In this document: positions 29,801 to 44,800 of the stretch, piece after piece
Position numbering within the stretch: the first letter of the stretch is position 1
Layout of the letters: every line of letters starts with the position of its first letter
Assembly: GCA_943735955.1 (NCBI GenBank)
Contig: CALSEQ010000041.1
Span: forward strand, 125,001 to 189,000
Direction: 5' to 3'
Origin: Piscicola geometra
Taxonomy: Eukaryota; Annelida; Clitellata; Hirudinida; Piscicolidae
Length of the DNA: 64,000 nt
Position numbers and translations under genes: made by a program
Notes under the pieces: model-generated
Seen by the model: only the letters and a program-made list of their open reading frames with translations
Database searches by the model: none
Told to the model about the DNA's origin: nothing

Positions 29801-32800
29801 AATGGGTATAAGCACTCAATTACATTTCAATGGGTATAAGCACTCAATTACATTTCAATGGGTATAAGCACTCAATTACATTTTAATTGGTATAAGCACT
29901 CAATTACATTTTAATGGGTATAAGCACTCAATTACATTTCAATGGGTATAAGCACTCAATTACATTTCAATGGGTATAAGCACTCAATTACATTTTAATT
30001 GGTATAAGCACTCAATTACATTTCAATGGGTATAAGCACTCAATTACATTTCAATGGGTATAAGCACTCAATTACATTTCAATGGGTATAAGCACTCAAT
30101 TACATTTCAATGGGTATAAGCACTCAATTACATTTCAACTGGTATAAGCACTCAATTACATTTCAACTTGGTATAAGCACTCAATTACATTTCAATGGGT
30201 ATAAGCACTCAATTACATTTCAATGGGTATAAGCACTCAATTACATTTCAATGGGTATAAGCACTCAATTACATTTCAATGGGTATAAGCACTCAATTAC
30301 ATTTCAATGGGTATAAGCACTCAATTACATTTCAACTGGTATAAGCACTCAATTACATTTCAACTTGGTATAAGCACTCAATTACATTTCAATGGGTATA
30401 AGCACTCAATTACATTTCAATGGGTATAAGCACTCAATTACATTTCAATGGGTATAAGCACTCAATTACATTTCAATGGGTATAAGCACTCAATTACATT
30501 TCAACTGGTATAAGCACTCAATTACATTTCAACTGGTATAAGCACTCAATTACATTTCAACTGGTATAAGCACTCAATTACATTTCAATGGGTATAAGCA
30601 CTCAATTACATTTCAACTGGTATAAGCACTCAATTACATTTCAATGGGTATAAGCACTCAATTACATTTCAATGGGTATAAGCACTCAATTACATTTCAA
30701 TGGGTATAAGCACTCAATTACATTTCAACTTGGTATAAGCACTCAATTACATTTCAATGGGTATAAGCACTCAATTACATTTCAACTGGTATAAGCACTC
30801 AATTACATTTCAACTGGTATAAGCACTCAATTACATTTCAATGGGTATAAGCACTCAATTACATTTCAATGGGTATAAGCACTCAATTACATTTCAATGG
30901 GTATAAGCACTCAATTACATTTCAATGGGTATAAGCACTCAATTACATTTCAACTTGGTATAAGCACTCAATTACATTTCAATGGGTATAAGCACTCAAT
31001 TACATTTCAACTGGTATAAGCACTCAATTACATTTTAACTGGTATAAGCACTCAATTACATTTCAATGGGTATAAGCACTCAATTACATTTCAATGGGTA
31101 TAAGCACTCAATTACATTTCAACTGGTATAAGCACTCAATTACATTTCAACTGGTATAAGCACTCAATTACATTTCAACTGGTATAAGCACTCAATTACA
31201 TTTCAACTGGTATAAGCACTCAATTACATTTCAATGGGTATAAGCACTCAATTACATTTCAATGGGTATAAGCACTCAATTACATTTCAATTGGTATAAG
31301 CACTCAATTACATTTCAATGGGTATAAGCACTCAATTACATTTCAATGGGTATAAGCACTCAATTACATTTCAATGGGTATAAGCACTCAATTACATTTC
31401 AATGGGTATAAGCACTCAATTACATTTCAATGGGTATAAGCACTCAATTACATTTTAACTGGTATAAGCACTCAATTACATTTCAATGGGTATAAGCACT
31501 CAATTACATTTCAATGGGTATAAGCACTCAATTACATTTCAACTGGTATAAGCACTCACTTACATTTCAATGGGTATAAGCACTCAATTACATTTCAATG
31601 GGTATAAGCACTCAATTACATTTCAATGGGTATAAGCACTCAATTACATTTCAACTTGGTATAAGCACTCAATTACATTTCAATTGGTATAAGCACTCAA
31701 TTACATTTCAATGGGTATAAGCACTCAATTACATTTCAATGGGTATAAGCACTCAATTACATTTCAATGGGTATAAGCACTCAATTACATTTCAATGGGT
31801 ATAAGCACTCAATTACATTTCAACTTGGTATAAGCACTCAATTACATTTCAACTGGTATAAGCACTCAATTACATTTCAACTGGTATAAGCACTCAATTA
31901 CATTTCAACTTGGTATAAGCACTCAATTACATTTCAATGGGTATAAGCACTCAATTACATTTCAATGGGTATAGGCACTCAATTACATTTCAACTGGTAT
32001 AAGCACTCAATTACATTTCAACTGGTATAAGCACTCAATTACATTTCAATGGGTATAAGCACTCAATTACATTTCAATGGGTATAAGCACTCAATTACAT
32101 TTCAATGGGTATAAGCACTCAATTACATTTCAACTGGTATAAGCACTCAATTACATTTCAATGGGTATAAGCACTCAATTACATTTCAATGGGTATAAGC
32201 ACTCAATTACATTTCAACTGGTATAAGCACTCAATTACATTTCAATGGGTATAAGCACTCAATTACATTTCAACTGGTATAAGCACTCAATTACATTTCA
32301 ACTGGTATAAGCACTCAATTACATTTCAACTGGTATAAGCACTCAATTACATTTCAACTGGTATAAGCACTCAATTACATTTCAACTGGTATAAGCACTC
32401 AATTACATTTTAATGGGTATAAGCACTCAATTACATTTCAACTGGTATAAGCACTCAATTACATTTCAATGGGTATAAGCACCCAATTACATTTCAACTG
32501 GTATAAGCACTCAATTACATTTCAACTGGTATAAGCACTCAATTACATTTCAATGGGTATAAGCACTCAATTACATTTCAACTGGTATAAGCACTCAATT
32601 ACATTTCAATGGGTAAAAGCACTCAATTACATTTCAATGGGTATAAGCACTCAATTACATTTCAATGGGTATAAGCACTCAATTACATTTCAATGGGTAT
32701 AAGCACTCAATTACATTTTAATTGGTATAAGCACTCAATTACATTTCAATGGGTATAAGCACTCAATTACATTTCAATGGGTATAAGCACTCAATTACAT

Positions 32801-35800
32801 TTCAACTTGGTATAAGCACTCAATTACATTTCAACTGGTATAAGCACTCAATTACATTTCAATGGGTATAAGCACTCAATTACATTTCAATGGGTATAAG
32901 CACTCAATTACATTTCAATGGGTATAAGCACTCAATTACATTTCAATGGGTATAAGCACTCAATTACATTTCAATTGGTATAAGCACTCAATTACATTTC
33001 AACTTGGTATAAGCACTCAATTACATTTCAATGGGTATAAGCACTCAATTACATTTCAATGGGTATAAGCACTCAATTACATTTCAACTTGGTATAAGCA
33101 CTCAATTACATTTCAATGGGTATAAGCACTCAATTACATTTCAATGGGTATAAGCACTCAATTACATTTCAATGGGTATAAGCACTCAATTACATTTCAA
33201 CTGGTATAAGCACTCAATTACATTTCAACTGGTATAAGCACTCAATTACATTTCAACTGGTATAAGCACTCAATTACATTTCAACTGGTATAAGCACTCA
33301 ATTACATTTCAATGGGTATAAGCACTCAATTACATTTCAACTGGTATAAGCACTCAATTACATTTCAACTGGTATAAGCACTCAATTACATTTCAATGGG
33401 TATAAGCACTCAATTACATTTTAATGGGTATAAGCACTCAATTACATTTCAATGGGTATAAGCACTCAATTACATTTCAATGGGTATAAGCACTCAATTA
33501 CATTTCAATGGGTATAAGCACTCAATTACATTTCAATGGGTATAAGCACTCAATTACATTTCAATGGGTATAAGCACTCAATTACATTTCAATGGGTATA
33601 AGCACTCAATTACATTTCAATGGGTATAAGCACTCAATTACATTTCAATGGGTATAAGCACTCAATTACATTTCAACTTGGTATAAGCACTCAATTACAT
33701 TTCAATGGGTATAAGCACTCAATTACATTTCAACTGGTATAAGCACTCAATTACATTTCAACTGGTATAAGCACTCAATTACATTTCAATGGGTATAAGC
33801 ACTCAATTACATTTCAATGGGTATAAGCACTCAATTACATTTCAATGGGTATAAGCACTCAATTACATTTCAATGGGTATAAGCACTCAATTACATTTTA
33901 ACTGGTATAAGCACTCAATTACATTTCAATGGGTATAAGCACTCAATTACATTTCAATTGGTATAAGCACTCAATTACATTTTAATGGGTATAAGCACTC
34001 AATTACATTTTAATGGGTATAAGCACTCAATTACATTTCAACTGGTATAAGCACTCAATTACATTTCAACTGGTATAAGCACTCAATTACATTTCAATGG
34101 GTATAAGCACTCAATTACATTTCAACTGGTATAAGCACTCAATTACATTTCAACTGGTATAAGCACTCAATTACATTTCAATGGGTATAAGCACTCAATT
34201 ACATTTCAACTGGTATAAGCACTCAATTACATTTCAACTTGGTATAAGCACTCAATTACATTTCAACTGGTATAAGCACTCAATTACATTTTAACTGGTA
34301 TAAGCACTCAATTACATTTTAATGGGTATAAGCACTCAATTACATTTCAATGGGTATAAGCACTCAATTACATTTCAACTGGTATAAGCACTCAATTACA
34401 TTTCAATGGGTATAAGCACTCAATTACATTTCAACTGGTATAAGCACTCAATTACATTTCAATGGGTATAAGCACTCAATTACATTTCAACTTGGTATAA
34501 GCACTCAATTACATTTCAACTGGTATAAGCACTCAATTACATTTCAATGGGTATAAGCACTCAATTACATTTCAATGGGTATAAGCACTCAATTACATTT
34601 CAATGGGTATAAGCACTCAATTACATTTCAACTTGGTATAAGCACTCAATTACATTTCAACTGGTATAAGCACTCAATTACATTTCAATGGGTATAAGCA
34701 CTCAATTACATTTCAACTGGTATAAGCACTCAATTACATTTCAATGGGTATAAGCACTCAATTACATTTCAATGGGTATAAGCACTCAATTACATTTTAA
34801 CTGGTATAAGCACTCAATTACATTTCAATGGGTATAAGCACTCAATTACATTTCAATTGGTATAAGCACTCAATTACATTTCAATGGGTATAAGCACTCA
34901 ATTACATTTCAATGGGTATAAGCACTCAATTACATTTCAATGGGTATAAGCACTCAATTACATTTCAACTGGTATAAGCACTCAATTACATTTCAACTGG
35001 TATAAGCACTCAATTACATTTCAACTGGTATAAGCACTCAATTACATTTCAATGGGTATAAGCACTCAATTACATTTCAATGGGTATAAGCACTCAATTA
35101 CATTTCAACTGGTATAAGCACTCAATTACATTTCAATGGGTATAAGCACTCAATTACATTTCAATGGGTATAAGCACTCAATTACATTTCAACTGGTATA
35201 AGCACTCAATTACATTTCAATGGGTATAAGCACTCAATTACATTTCAATGGGTATAAGCACTCAATTACATTTCAATGGGTATAAGCACTCAATTACATT
35301 TCAATGGGTATAAGCACTCAATTACATTTCAATGGGTATAAGCACTCAATTACATTTCAATGGGTATAAGCACTCAATTACATTTCAATGGGTATAAGCA
35401 CTCAATTACATTTCAATGGGTATAAGCACTCAATTACATTTTAACTGGTATAAGCACTCAATTACATTTCAATGGGTATAAGCACTCAATTACATTTCAA
35501 TGGGTATAAGCACTCAATTACATTTCAATGGGTATAAGCACTCAATTACATTTCAATGGGTATAAGCACTCAATTACATTTCAATGGGTATAAGCACTCA
35601 ATTACATTTTAATTGGTATAAGCACTCAATTACATTTTAATGGGTATAAGCACTCAATTACATTTCAATGGGTATAAGCACTCAATTACATTTCAATGGG
35701 TATAAGCACTCAATTACATTTCAATGGGTATAAGCACTCAATTACATTTCAATGGGTATAAGCACTCAATTACATTTCAATGGGTATAAGCACTCAATTA

Positions 35801-38800
35801 CATTTCAACTTGGTATAAGCACTCAATTACATTTCAACTGGTATAAGCACTCAATTACATTTCAATGGGTATAAGCACTCAATTACATTTCAATGGGTAT
35901 AAGCACTCAATTACATTTCAACTGGTATAAGCACTCAATTACATTTCAATGGGTATAAGCACTCAATTACATTTCAATGGGTATAAGCACCCAATTACAT
36001 TTCAATGGGTATAAGCACTCAATTACATTTCAATTGGTATAAGCACTCAATTACATTTCAATGGGTATAAGCACTCAATTACATTTCAATGGGTATAAGC
36101 ACTCAATTACATTTCAATGGGTATAAGCACTCAATTACATTTCAATGGGTATAAGCACTCAATTACATTTCAACTTGGTATAAGCACTCAATTACATTTC
36201 AATGGGTATAAGCACTCAATTACATTTCAATGGGTATAAGCACTCAATTACATTTCAATGGGTATAAGCACTCAATTACATTTCAATGGGTATAAGCACT
36301 CAATTACATTTCAATGGGTATAAGCACTCAATTACATTTTAACTGGTATAAGCACTCAATTACATTTCAATGGGTATAAGCACTCAATTACATTTCAATG
36401 GGTATAAGCACTCAATTACATTTCAATGGGTATATGCACTCAATTACATTTCAATGGGTATAAGCACTCAATTACATTTCAATGGGTATAAGCACTCAAT
36501 TACATTTTAATTGGTATAAGCACTCAATTACATTTCAATGGGTATAAGCACTCAATTACATTTCAATGGGTATAAGCACTCAATTACATTTCAACTTGGT
36601 ATAAGCACTCAATTACATTTCAACTGGTATAAGCACTCAATTACATTTCAACTGGTATAAGCACTCAATTACATTTCAACTTGGTATAAGCACTCAATTA
36701 CATTTCAATGGGTATAAGCACTCAATTACATTTCAATGGGTATAAGCACTCAATTACATTTCAATGGGTATAAGCACTCAATTACATTTCAACTGGTATA
36801 AGCACTCAATTACATTTCAATGGGTATAAGCACTCAATTACATTTCAACTGGTATAAGCACTCAATTACATTTCAACTGGTATAAGCACTCAATTACATT
36901 TCAATGGGTATAAGCACTCAATTACATTTCAACTGGTATAAGCACTCAATTACATTTCAATGGGTATAAGCACTCAATTACATTTCAACTGGTATAAGCA
37001 CTCAATTACATTTCAACTTGGTATAAGCACTCAATTACATTTCAATGGGTATAAGCACTCAATTACATTTCAACTGGTATAAGCACTCAATTACATTTCA
37101 ATGGGTATAAGCACTCAATTACATTTCAATGGGTATAAGCACTCAATTACATTTCAACTGGTATAAGCACTCAATTACATTTCAATGGGTATAAGCACTC
37201 AATTACATTTCAACTGGTATAAGCACTCAATTACATTTCAACTGGTATAAGCACTCAATTACATTTCAACTTGGTATAAGCACTCAATTACATTTCAACT
37301 GGTATAAGCACTCAATTACATTTCAACTGGTATAAGCACTCAATTACATTTCAATGGGTATAAGCACTCAATTACATTTCAATGGGTATAAGCACTCAAT
37401 TACATTTCAATGGGTATAAGCACTCAATTACATTTCAATGGGTATAAGCACTCAATTACATTTTAATTGGTATAAGCACTCAATTACATTTTAATGGGTA
37501 TAAGCACTCAATTACATTTCAATGGGTATAAGCACTCAATTACATTTCAATGGGTATAAGCACTCAATTACATTTCAACTGGTATAAGCACTCAATTACA
37601 TTTCAATGGGTATAAGCACTCAATTACATTTCAATGGGTATAAGCACTCAATTACATTTCAATGGGTATAAGCACTCAATTACATTTCAACTTGGTATAA
37701 GCACTCAATTACATTTCAACTGGTATAAGCACTCAATTACATTTCAATGGGTATAAGCACTCAATTACATTTCAATGGGTATAAGCACTCAATTACATTT
37801 CAACTGGTATAAGCACTCAATTACATTTCAATGGGTATAAGCACTCAATTACATTTCAATGGGTATAAGCACTCAATTACATTTCAATGGGTATAAGCAC
37901 TCAATTACATTTCAATGGGTATAAGCACTCAATTACATTTCAATGGGTATAAGCACTCAATTACATTTCAATGGGTATAAGCACTCAATTACATTTCAAC
38001 TGGTATAAGCACTCAATTACATTTCAACTGGTATAAGCACTCAATTACATTTCAATGGGTATAAGCACTCAATTACATTTCAATGGGTATAAGCACTCAA
38101 TTACATTTCAATGGGTATAAGCACTCAATTACATTTCAATGGGTATAAGCACTCAATTACATTTCAATGGGTATAAGCACTCAATTACATTTCAATGGGT
38201 ATAAGCACTCAATTACATTTCAACTGGTATAAGCACTCAATTACATTTCAATGGGTATAAGCACTCAATTACATTTCAATGGGTATAAGCACTCAATTAC
38301 ATTTCAATGGGTATAAGCACTCAATTACATTTCAACTGGTATAAGCACTCAATTACATTTCAATGGGTATAAGCACTCAATTACATTTCAATGGGTATAA
38401 GCACTCAATTACATTTCAATGGGTATAAGCACTCAATTACATTTCAATGGGTATAAGCACTCAATTACATTTCAATGGGTATAAGCACTCAATTACATTT
38501 CAATGGGTATAAGCACTCAATTACATTTCAATGGGTATAAGCACTCAATTACATTTCAATGGGTATAAGCACTCAATTACATTTCAATGGGTATAAGCAC
38601 TCAATTACATTTCAACTGGTATAAGCACTCAATTACATTTCAATGGGTATAAGCACTCAATTACATTTCAATGGGTATAAGCACTCAATTACATTTCAAC
38701 TGGTATAAGCACTCAATTACATTTCAACTGGTATAAGCACTCAATTACATTTCAACTTGGTATAAGCACTCAATTACATTTCAATGGGTATAAGCACTCA

Positions 38801-41800
38801 ATTACATTTCAACTGGTATAAGCACTCAATTACATTTCAATGGGTATAAGCACTCAATTACATTTCAACTGGTATAAGCACTCAATTACATTTCAACTGG
38901 TATAAGCACTCAATTACATTTCAACTGGTATAAGCACTCAATTACATTTCAATGGGTATAAGCACTCAATTACATTTCAATGGGTATAAGCACTCAATTA
39001 CATTTCAATGGGTATAAGCACTCAATTACATTTCAATGGGTATAAGCACTCAATTACATTTCAATGGGTATAAGCACTCAATTACATTTCAACTGGTATA
39101 AGCACTCAATTACATTTCAACTGGTATAAGCACTCAATTACATTTCAATGGGTATAAGCACTCAATTACATTTCAATGGGTATAAGCACTCAATTACATT
39201 TCAATGGGTATAAGCACTCAATTACATTTCAATGGGTATAAGCACTCAATTACATTTTAATTGGTATAAGCACTCAATTACATTTCAATGGGTATAAGCA
39301 CTCAATTACATTTCAATGGGTATAAGCACTCAATTACATTTCAACTTGGTATAAGCACTCAATTACATTTCAACTGGTATAAGCACTCAATTACATTTCA
39401 ATGGGTATAAGCACTCAATTACATTTCAACTGGTATAAGCACTCAATTACATTTCAACTTGGTATAAGCACTCAATTACATTTCAATGGGTATAAGCACT
39501 CAATTACATTTCAATGGGTATAAGCACTCAATTACATTTCAACTGGTATAAGCACTCAATTACATTTCAATGGGTATAAGCACTCAATTACATTTCAATG
39601 GGTATAAGCACTCAATTACATTTCAACTGGTATAAGCACTCAATTACATTTCAATGGGTATAAGCACTCAATTACATTTCAACTGGTATAAGCACTCAAT
39701 TACATTTCAATGGGTATAAGCACTCAATTACATTTCAATGGGTATAAGCACTCAATTACATTTCAATGGGTATAAGCACTCAATTACATTTCAACTGGTA
39801 TAAGCACTCAATTACATTTCAACTGGTATAAGCACTCAATTACATTTCAACTGGTATAAGCACTCAATTACATTTCAACTGGTATAAACACTCAATTACA
39901 TTTCAACTGGTATAAGCACTCAATTACATTTCAATGGGTATAAGCACTCAATTACATTTCAACTGGTATAAGCACTCAATTACATTTCAACTGGTATAAG
40001 CACTCAATTACATTTCAATGGGTATAAGCACTCAATTACATTTTAATGGGTATAAGCACTCAATTACATTTCAATGGGTATAAGCACTCAATTACATTTC
40101 AATGGGTATAAGCACTCAATTACATTTCAATGGGTATAAGCACTCAATTACATTTCAATGGGTATAAGCACTCAATTACATTTCAATGGGTATAAGCACT
40201 CAATTACATTTCAATGGGTATAAGCACTCAATTACATTTCAATGGGTATAAGCACTCAATTACATTTCAATGGGTATAAGCACTCAATTACATTTCAATG
40301 GGTATAAGCACTCAATTACATTTCAATGGGTATAAGCACTCAATTACATTTCAACTTGGTATAAGCACTCAATTACATTTCAATGGGTATAAGCACTCAA
40401 TTACATTTCAACTGGTATAAGCACTCAATTACATTTCAACTGGTATAAGCACTCAATTACATTTCAATGGGTATAAGCACTCAATTACATTTCAATGGGT
40501 ATAAGCACTCAATTACATTTTAATGGGTATAAGCACTCAATTACATTTCAACTGGTATAAGCACTCAATTACATTTCAACTGGTATAAGCACTCAATTAC
40601 ATTTCAATGGGTATAAGCACTCAATTACATTTCAACTGGTATAAGCACTCAATTACATTTCAACTGGTATAAGCACTCAATTACATTTCAATGGGTATAA
40701 GCACTCAATTACATTTCAATGGGTATAAGCACTCAATTACATTTCAACTGGTATAAGCACTCAATTACATTTCAACTTGGTATAAGCACTCAATTACATT
40801 TCAATGGGTATAAGCACTCAATTACATTTCAATGGGTATAAGCACTCAATTACATTTCAATGGGTATAAGCACTCAATTACATTTCAACTTGGTATAAGC
40901 ACTCAATTACATTTCAACTGGTATAAGCACTCAATTACATTTCAATGGGTATAAGCACTCAATTACATTTCAATGGGTATAAGCACTCAATTACATTTTA
41001 ACTGGTATAAGCACTCAATTACATTTCAATGGGTATAAGCACTCAATTACATTTCAATTGGTATAAGCACTCAATTACATTTCAATGGGTATAAGCACTC
41101 AATTACATTTCAATGGGTATAAGCACTCAATTACATTTCAATGGGTATAAGCACTCAATTACATTTCAACTGGTATAAGCACTCAATTACATTTCAACTG
41201 GTATAAGCACTCAATTACATTTCAACTGGTATAAGCACTCAATTACATTTCAATGGGTATAAGCACTCAATTACATTTCAATGGGTATAAGCACTCAATT
41301 ACATTTCAACTGGTATAAGCACTCAATTACATTTCAATGGGTATAAGCACTCAATTACATTTCAATGGGTATAAGCACTCAATTACATTTCAACTGGTAT
41401 AAGCACTCAATTACATTTCAATGGGTATAAGCACTCAATTACATTTCAATGGGTATAAGCACTCAATTACATTTCAATGGGTATAAGCACTCAATTACAT
41501 TTCAATGGGTATAAGCACTCAATTACATTTCAATGGGTATAAGCACTCAATTACATTTCAATGGGTATAAGCACTCAATTACATTTCAATGGGTATAAGC
41601 ACTCAATTACATTTTAACTGGTATAAGCACTCAATTACATTTCAATGGGTATAAGCACTCAATTACATTTCAATGGGTATAAGCACTCAATTACATTTCA
41701 ATGGGTATAAGCACTCAATTACATTTCAATGGGTATAAGCACTCAATTACATTTCAATGGGTATAAGCACTCAATTACATTTTAATTGGTATAAGCACTC

Positions 41801-44800
41801 AATTACATTTCAATGGGTATAAGCACTCAATTACATTTCAATGGGTATAAGCACTCAATTACATTTCAACTTGGTATAAGCACTCAATTACATTTCAACT
41901 GGTATAAGCACTCAATTACATTTCAATGGGTATAAGCACTCAATTACATTTCAATGGGTATAAGCACTCAATTACATTTCAACTGGTATAAGCACTCAAT
42001 TACATTTCAATGGGTATAAGCACTCAATTACATTTCAATGGGTATAAGCACCCAATTACATTTCAATGGGTATAAGCACTCAATTACATTTCAATTGGTA
42101 TAAGCACTCAATTACATTTCAATGGGTATAAGCACTCAATTACATTTCAATGGGTATAAGCACTCAATTACATTTCAATGGGTATAAGCACTCAATTACA
42201 TTTCAATGGGTATAAGCACTCAATTACATTTCAACTTGGTATAAGCACTCAATTACATTTCAATGGGTATAAGCACTCAATTACATTTCAATGGGTATAA
42301 GCACTCAATTACATTTCAATGGGTATAAGCACTCAATTACATTTCAATGGGTATAAGCACTCAATTACATTTCAATGGGTATAAGCACTCAATTACATTT
42401 TAACTGGTATAAGCACTCAATTACATTTCAATGGGTATAAGCACTCAATTACATTTCAATGGGTATAAGCACTCAATTACATTTCAATGGGTATAAGCAC
42501 TCAATTACATTTCAATGGGTATAAGCACTCAATTACATTTCAATGGGTATAAGCACTCAATTACATTTTAATTGGTATAAGCACTCAATTACATTTCAAT
42601 GGGTATAAGCACTCAATTACATTTCAATGGGTATAAGCACTCAATTACATTTCAACTTGGTATAAGCACTCAATTACATTTCAACTGGTATAAGCACTCA
42701 ATTACATTTCAACTGGTATAAGCACTCAATTACATTTCAACTTGGTATAAGCACTCAATTACATTTCAATGGGTATAAGCACTCAATTACATTTCAATGG
42801 GTATAAGCACTCAATTACATTTCAATGGGTATAAGCACTCAATTACATTTCAACTGGTATAAGCACTCAATTACATTTCAATGGGTATAAGCACTCAATT
42901 ACATTTCAACTGGTATAAGCACTCAATTACATTTCAACTGGTATAAGCACTCAATTACATTTCAATGGGTATAAGCACTCAATTACATTTCAACTGGTAT
43001 AAGCACTCAATTACATTTCAATGGGTATAAGCACTCAATTACATTTCAACTGGTATAAGCACTCAATTACATTTCAACTTGGTATAAGCACTCAATTACA
43101 TTTCAATGGGTATAAGCACTCAATTACATTTCAATGGGTATAAGCACTCAATTACATTTCAATGGGTATAAGCACTCAATTACATTTCAATGGGTATAAG
43201 CACTCAATTACATTTCAATGGGTATAAGCACTCAATTACATTTCAATGGGTATAAGCACTCAATTACATTTCAACTGGTATAAGCACTCAATTACATTTC
43301 AATGGGTATAAGCACTCAATTACATTTCAACTGGTATAAGCACTCAATTACATTTCAACTGGTATAAGCACTCAATTACATTTCAACTGGTATAAGCACT
43401 CAATTACATTTCAATTGGTATAAGCACTCAATTACATTTCAACTGGTATAAGCACTCAATTACATTTCAACTGGTATAAGCACTCAATTACATTTCAACT
43501 GGTATAAGCACTCAATTACATTTTAATGGGTATAAGCACTCAATTACATTTCAACTGGTATAAGCACTCAATTACATTTCAATGGGTATAAGCACTCAAT
43601 TACATTTCAATGGGTATAAGCACTCAATTACATTTCAATGGGTATAAGCACTCAATTACATTTTAACTGGTATAAGCACTCAATTACATTTCAATGGGTA
43701 TAAGCACTCAATTACATTTCAATGGGTATAAGCACTCAATTACATTTCAACTGGTATAAGCACTCAATTACATTTCAATGGGTATAAGCACTCAATTACA
43801 TTTTAATGGGTATAAACACTCAATTACATTTCAACTGGTATAAGCACTCAATTACATTTCAATGGGTATAAGCACTCAATTACATTTCAATGGGTATAAG
43901 CACTCAATTACATTTCAATGGGTATAAGCACTCAATTACATTTCAATGGGTATAAGCACTCAATTACATTTCAATGGGTATAAGCACTCAATTACATTTC
44001 AATGGGTATAAGCACTCAATTACATTTCAACTGGTATAAGCACTCAATTACATTTCAATGGGTATAAGCACTCAATTACATTTCAACTGGTATAAGCACT
44101 CAATTACATTTCAACTGGTATAAGCACTCAATTACATTTCAATGGGTATAAGCACTCAATTACATTTCAATGGGTATAAGCACTCAATTACATTTCAATG
44201 GGTATAAGCACTCAATTACATTTCAATGGGTATAAACACTCAATTACATTTCAACTGGTATAAGCACTCAATTACATTTCAACTGGTATAAGCACTCAAT
44301 TACATTTCAACTGGTATAAGCACTCAATTACATTTCAACTGGTATAAGCACTCAATTACATTTCAATGGGTATAAGCACTCAATTACATTTCAACTGGTA
44401 TAAGCACTCAATTACATTTCAACTGGTATAAGCACTCAATTACATTTCAATGGGTATAAGCACTCAATTACATTTCAATGGGTATAAGCACTCAATTACA
44501 TTTCAATGGGTATAAGCACTCAATTACATTTCAATGGGTATAAGCACTCAATTACATTTCAATGGGTATAAGCACTCAATTACATTTCAATGGGTATAAG
44601 CACTCAATTACATTTCAACTGGTATAAGCACTCAATTACATTTCAATGGGTATAAGCACTCAATTACATTTTAATGGGTATAAGCACTCAATTACATTTC
44701 AATGGGTATAAGCACTCAATTACATTTCAATGGGTATAAGCACTCAATTACATTTCAATGGGTATAAGCACTCAATTACATTTCAATGGGTATAAGCACT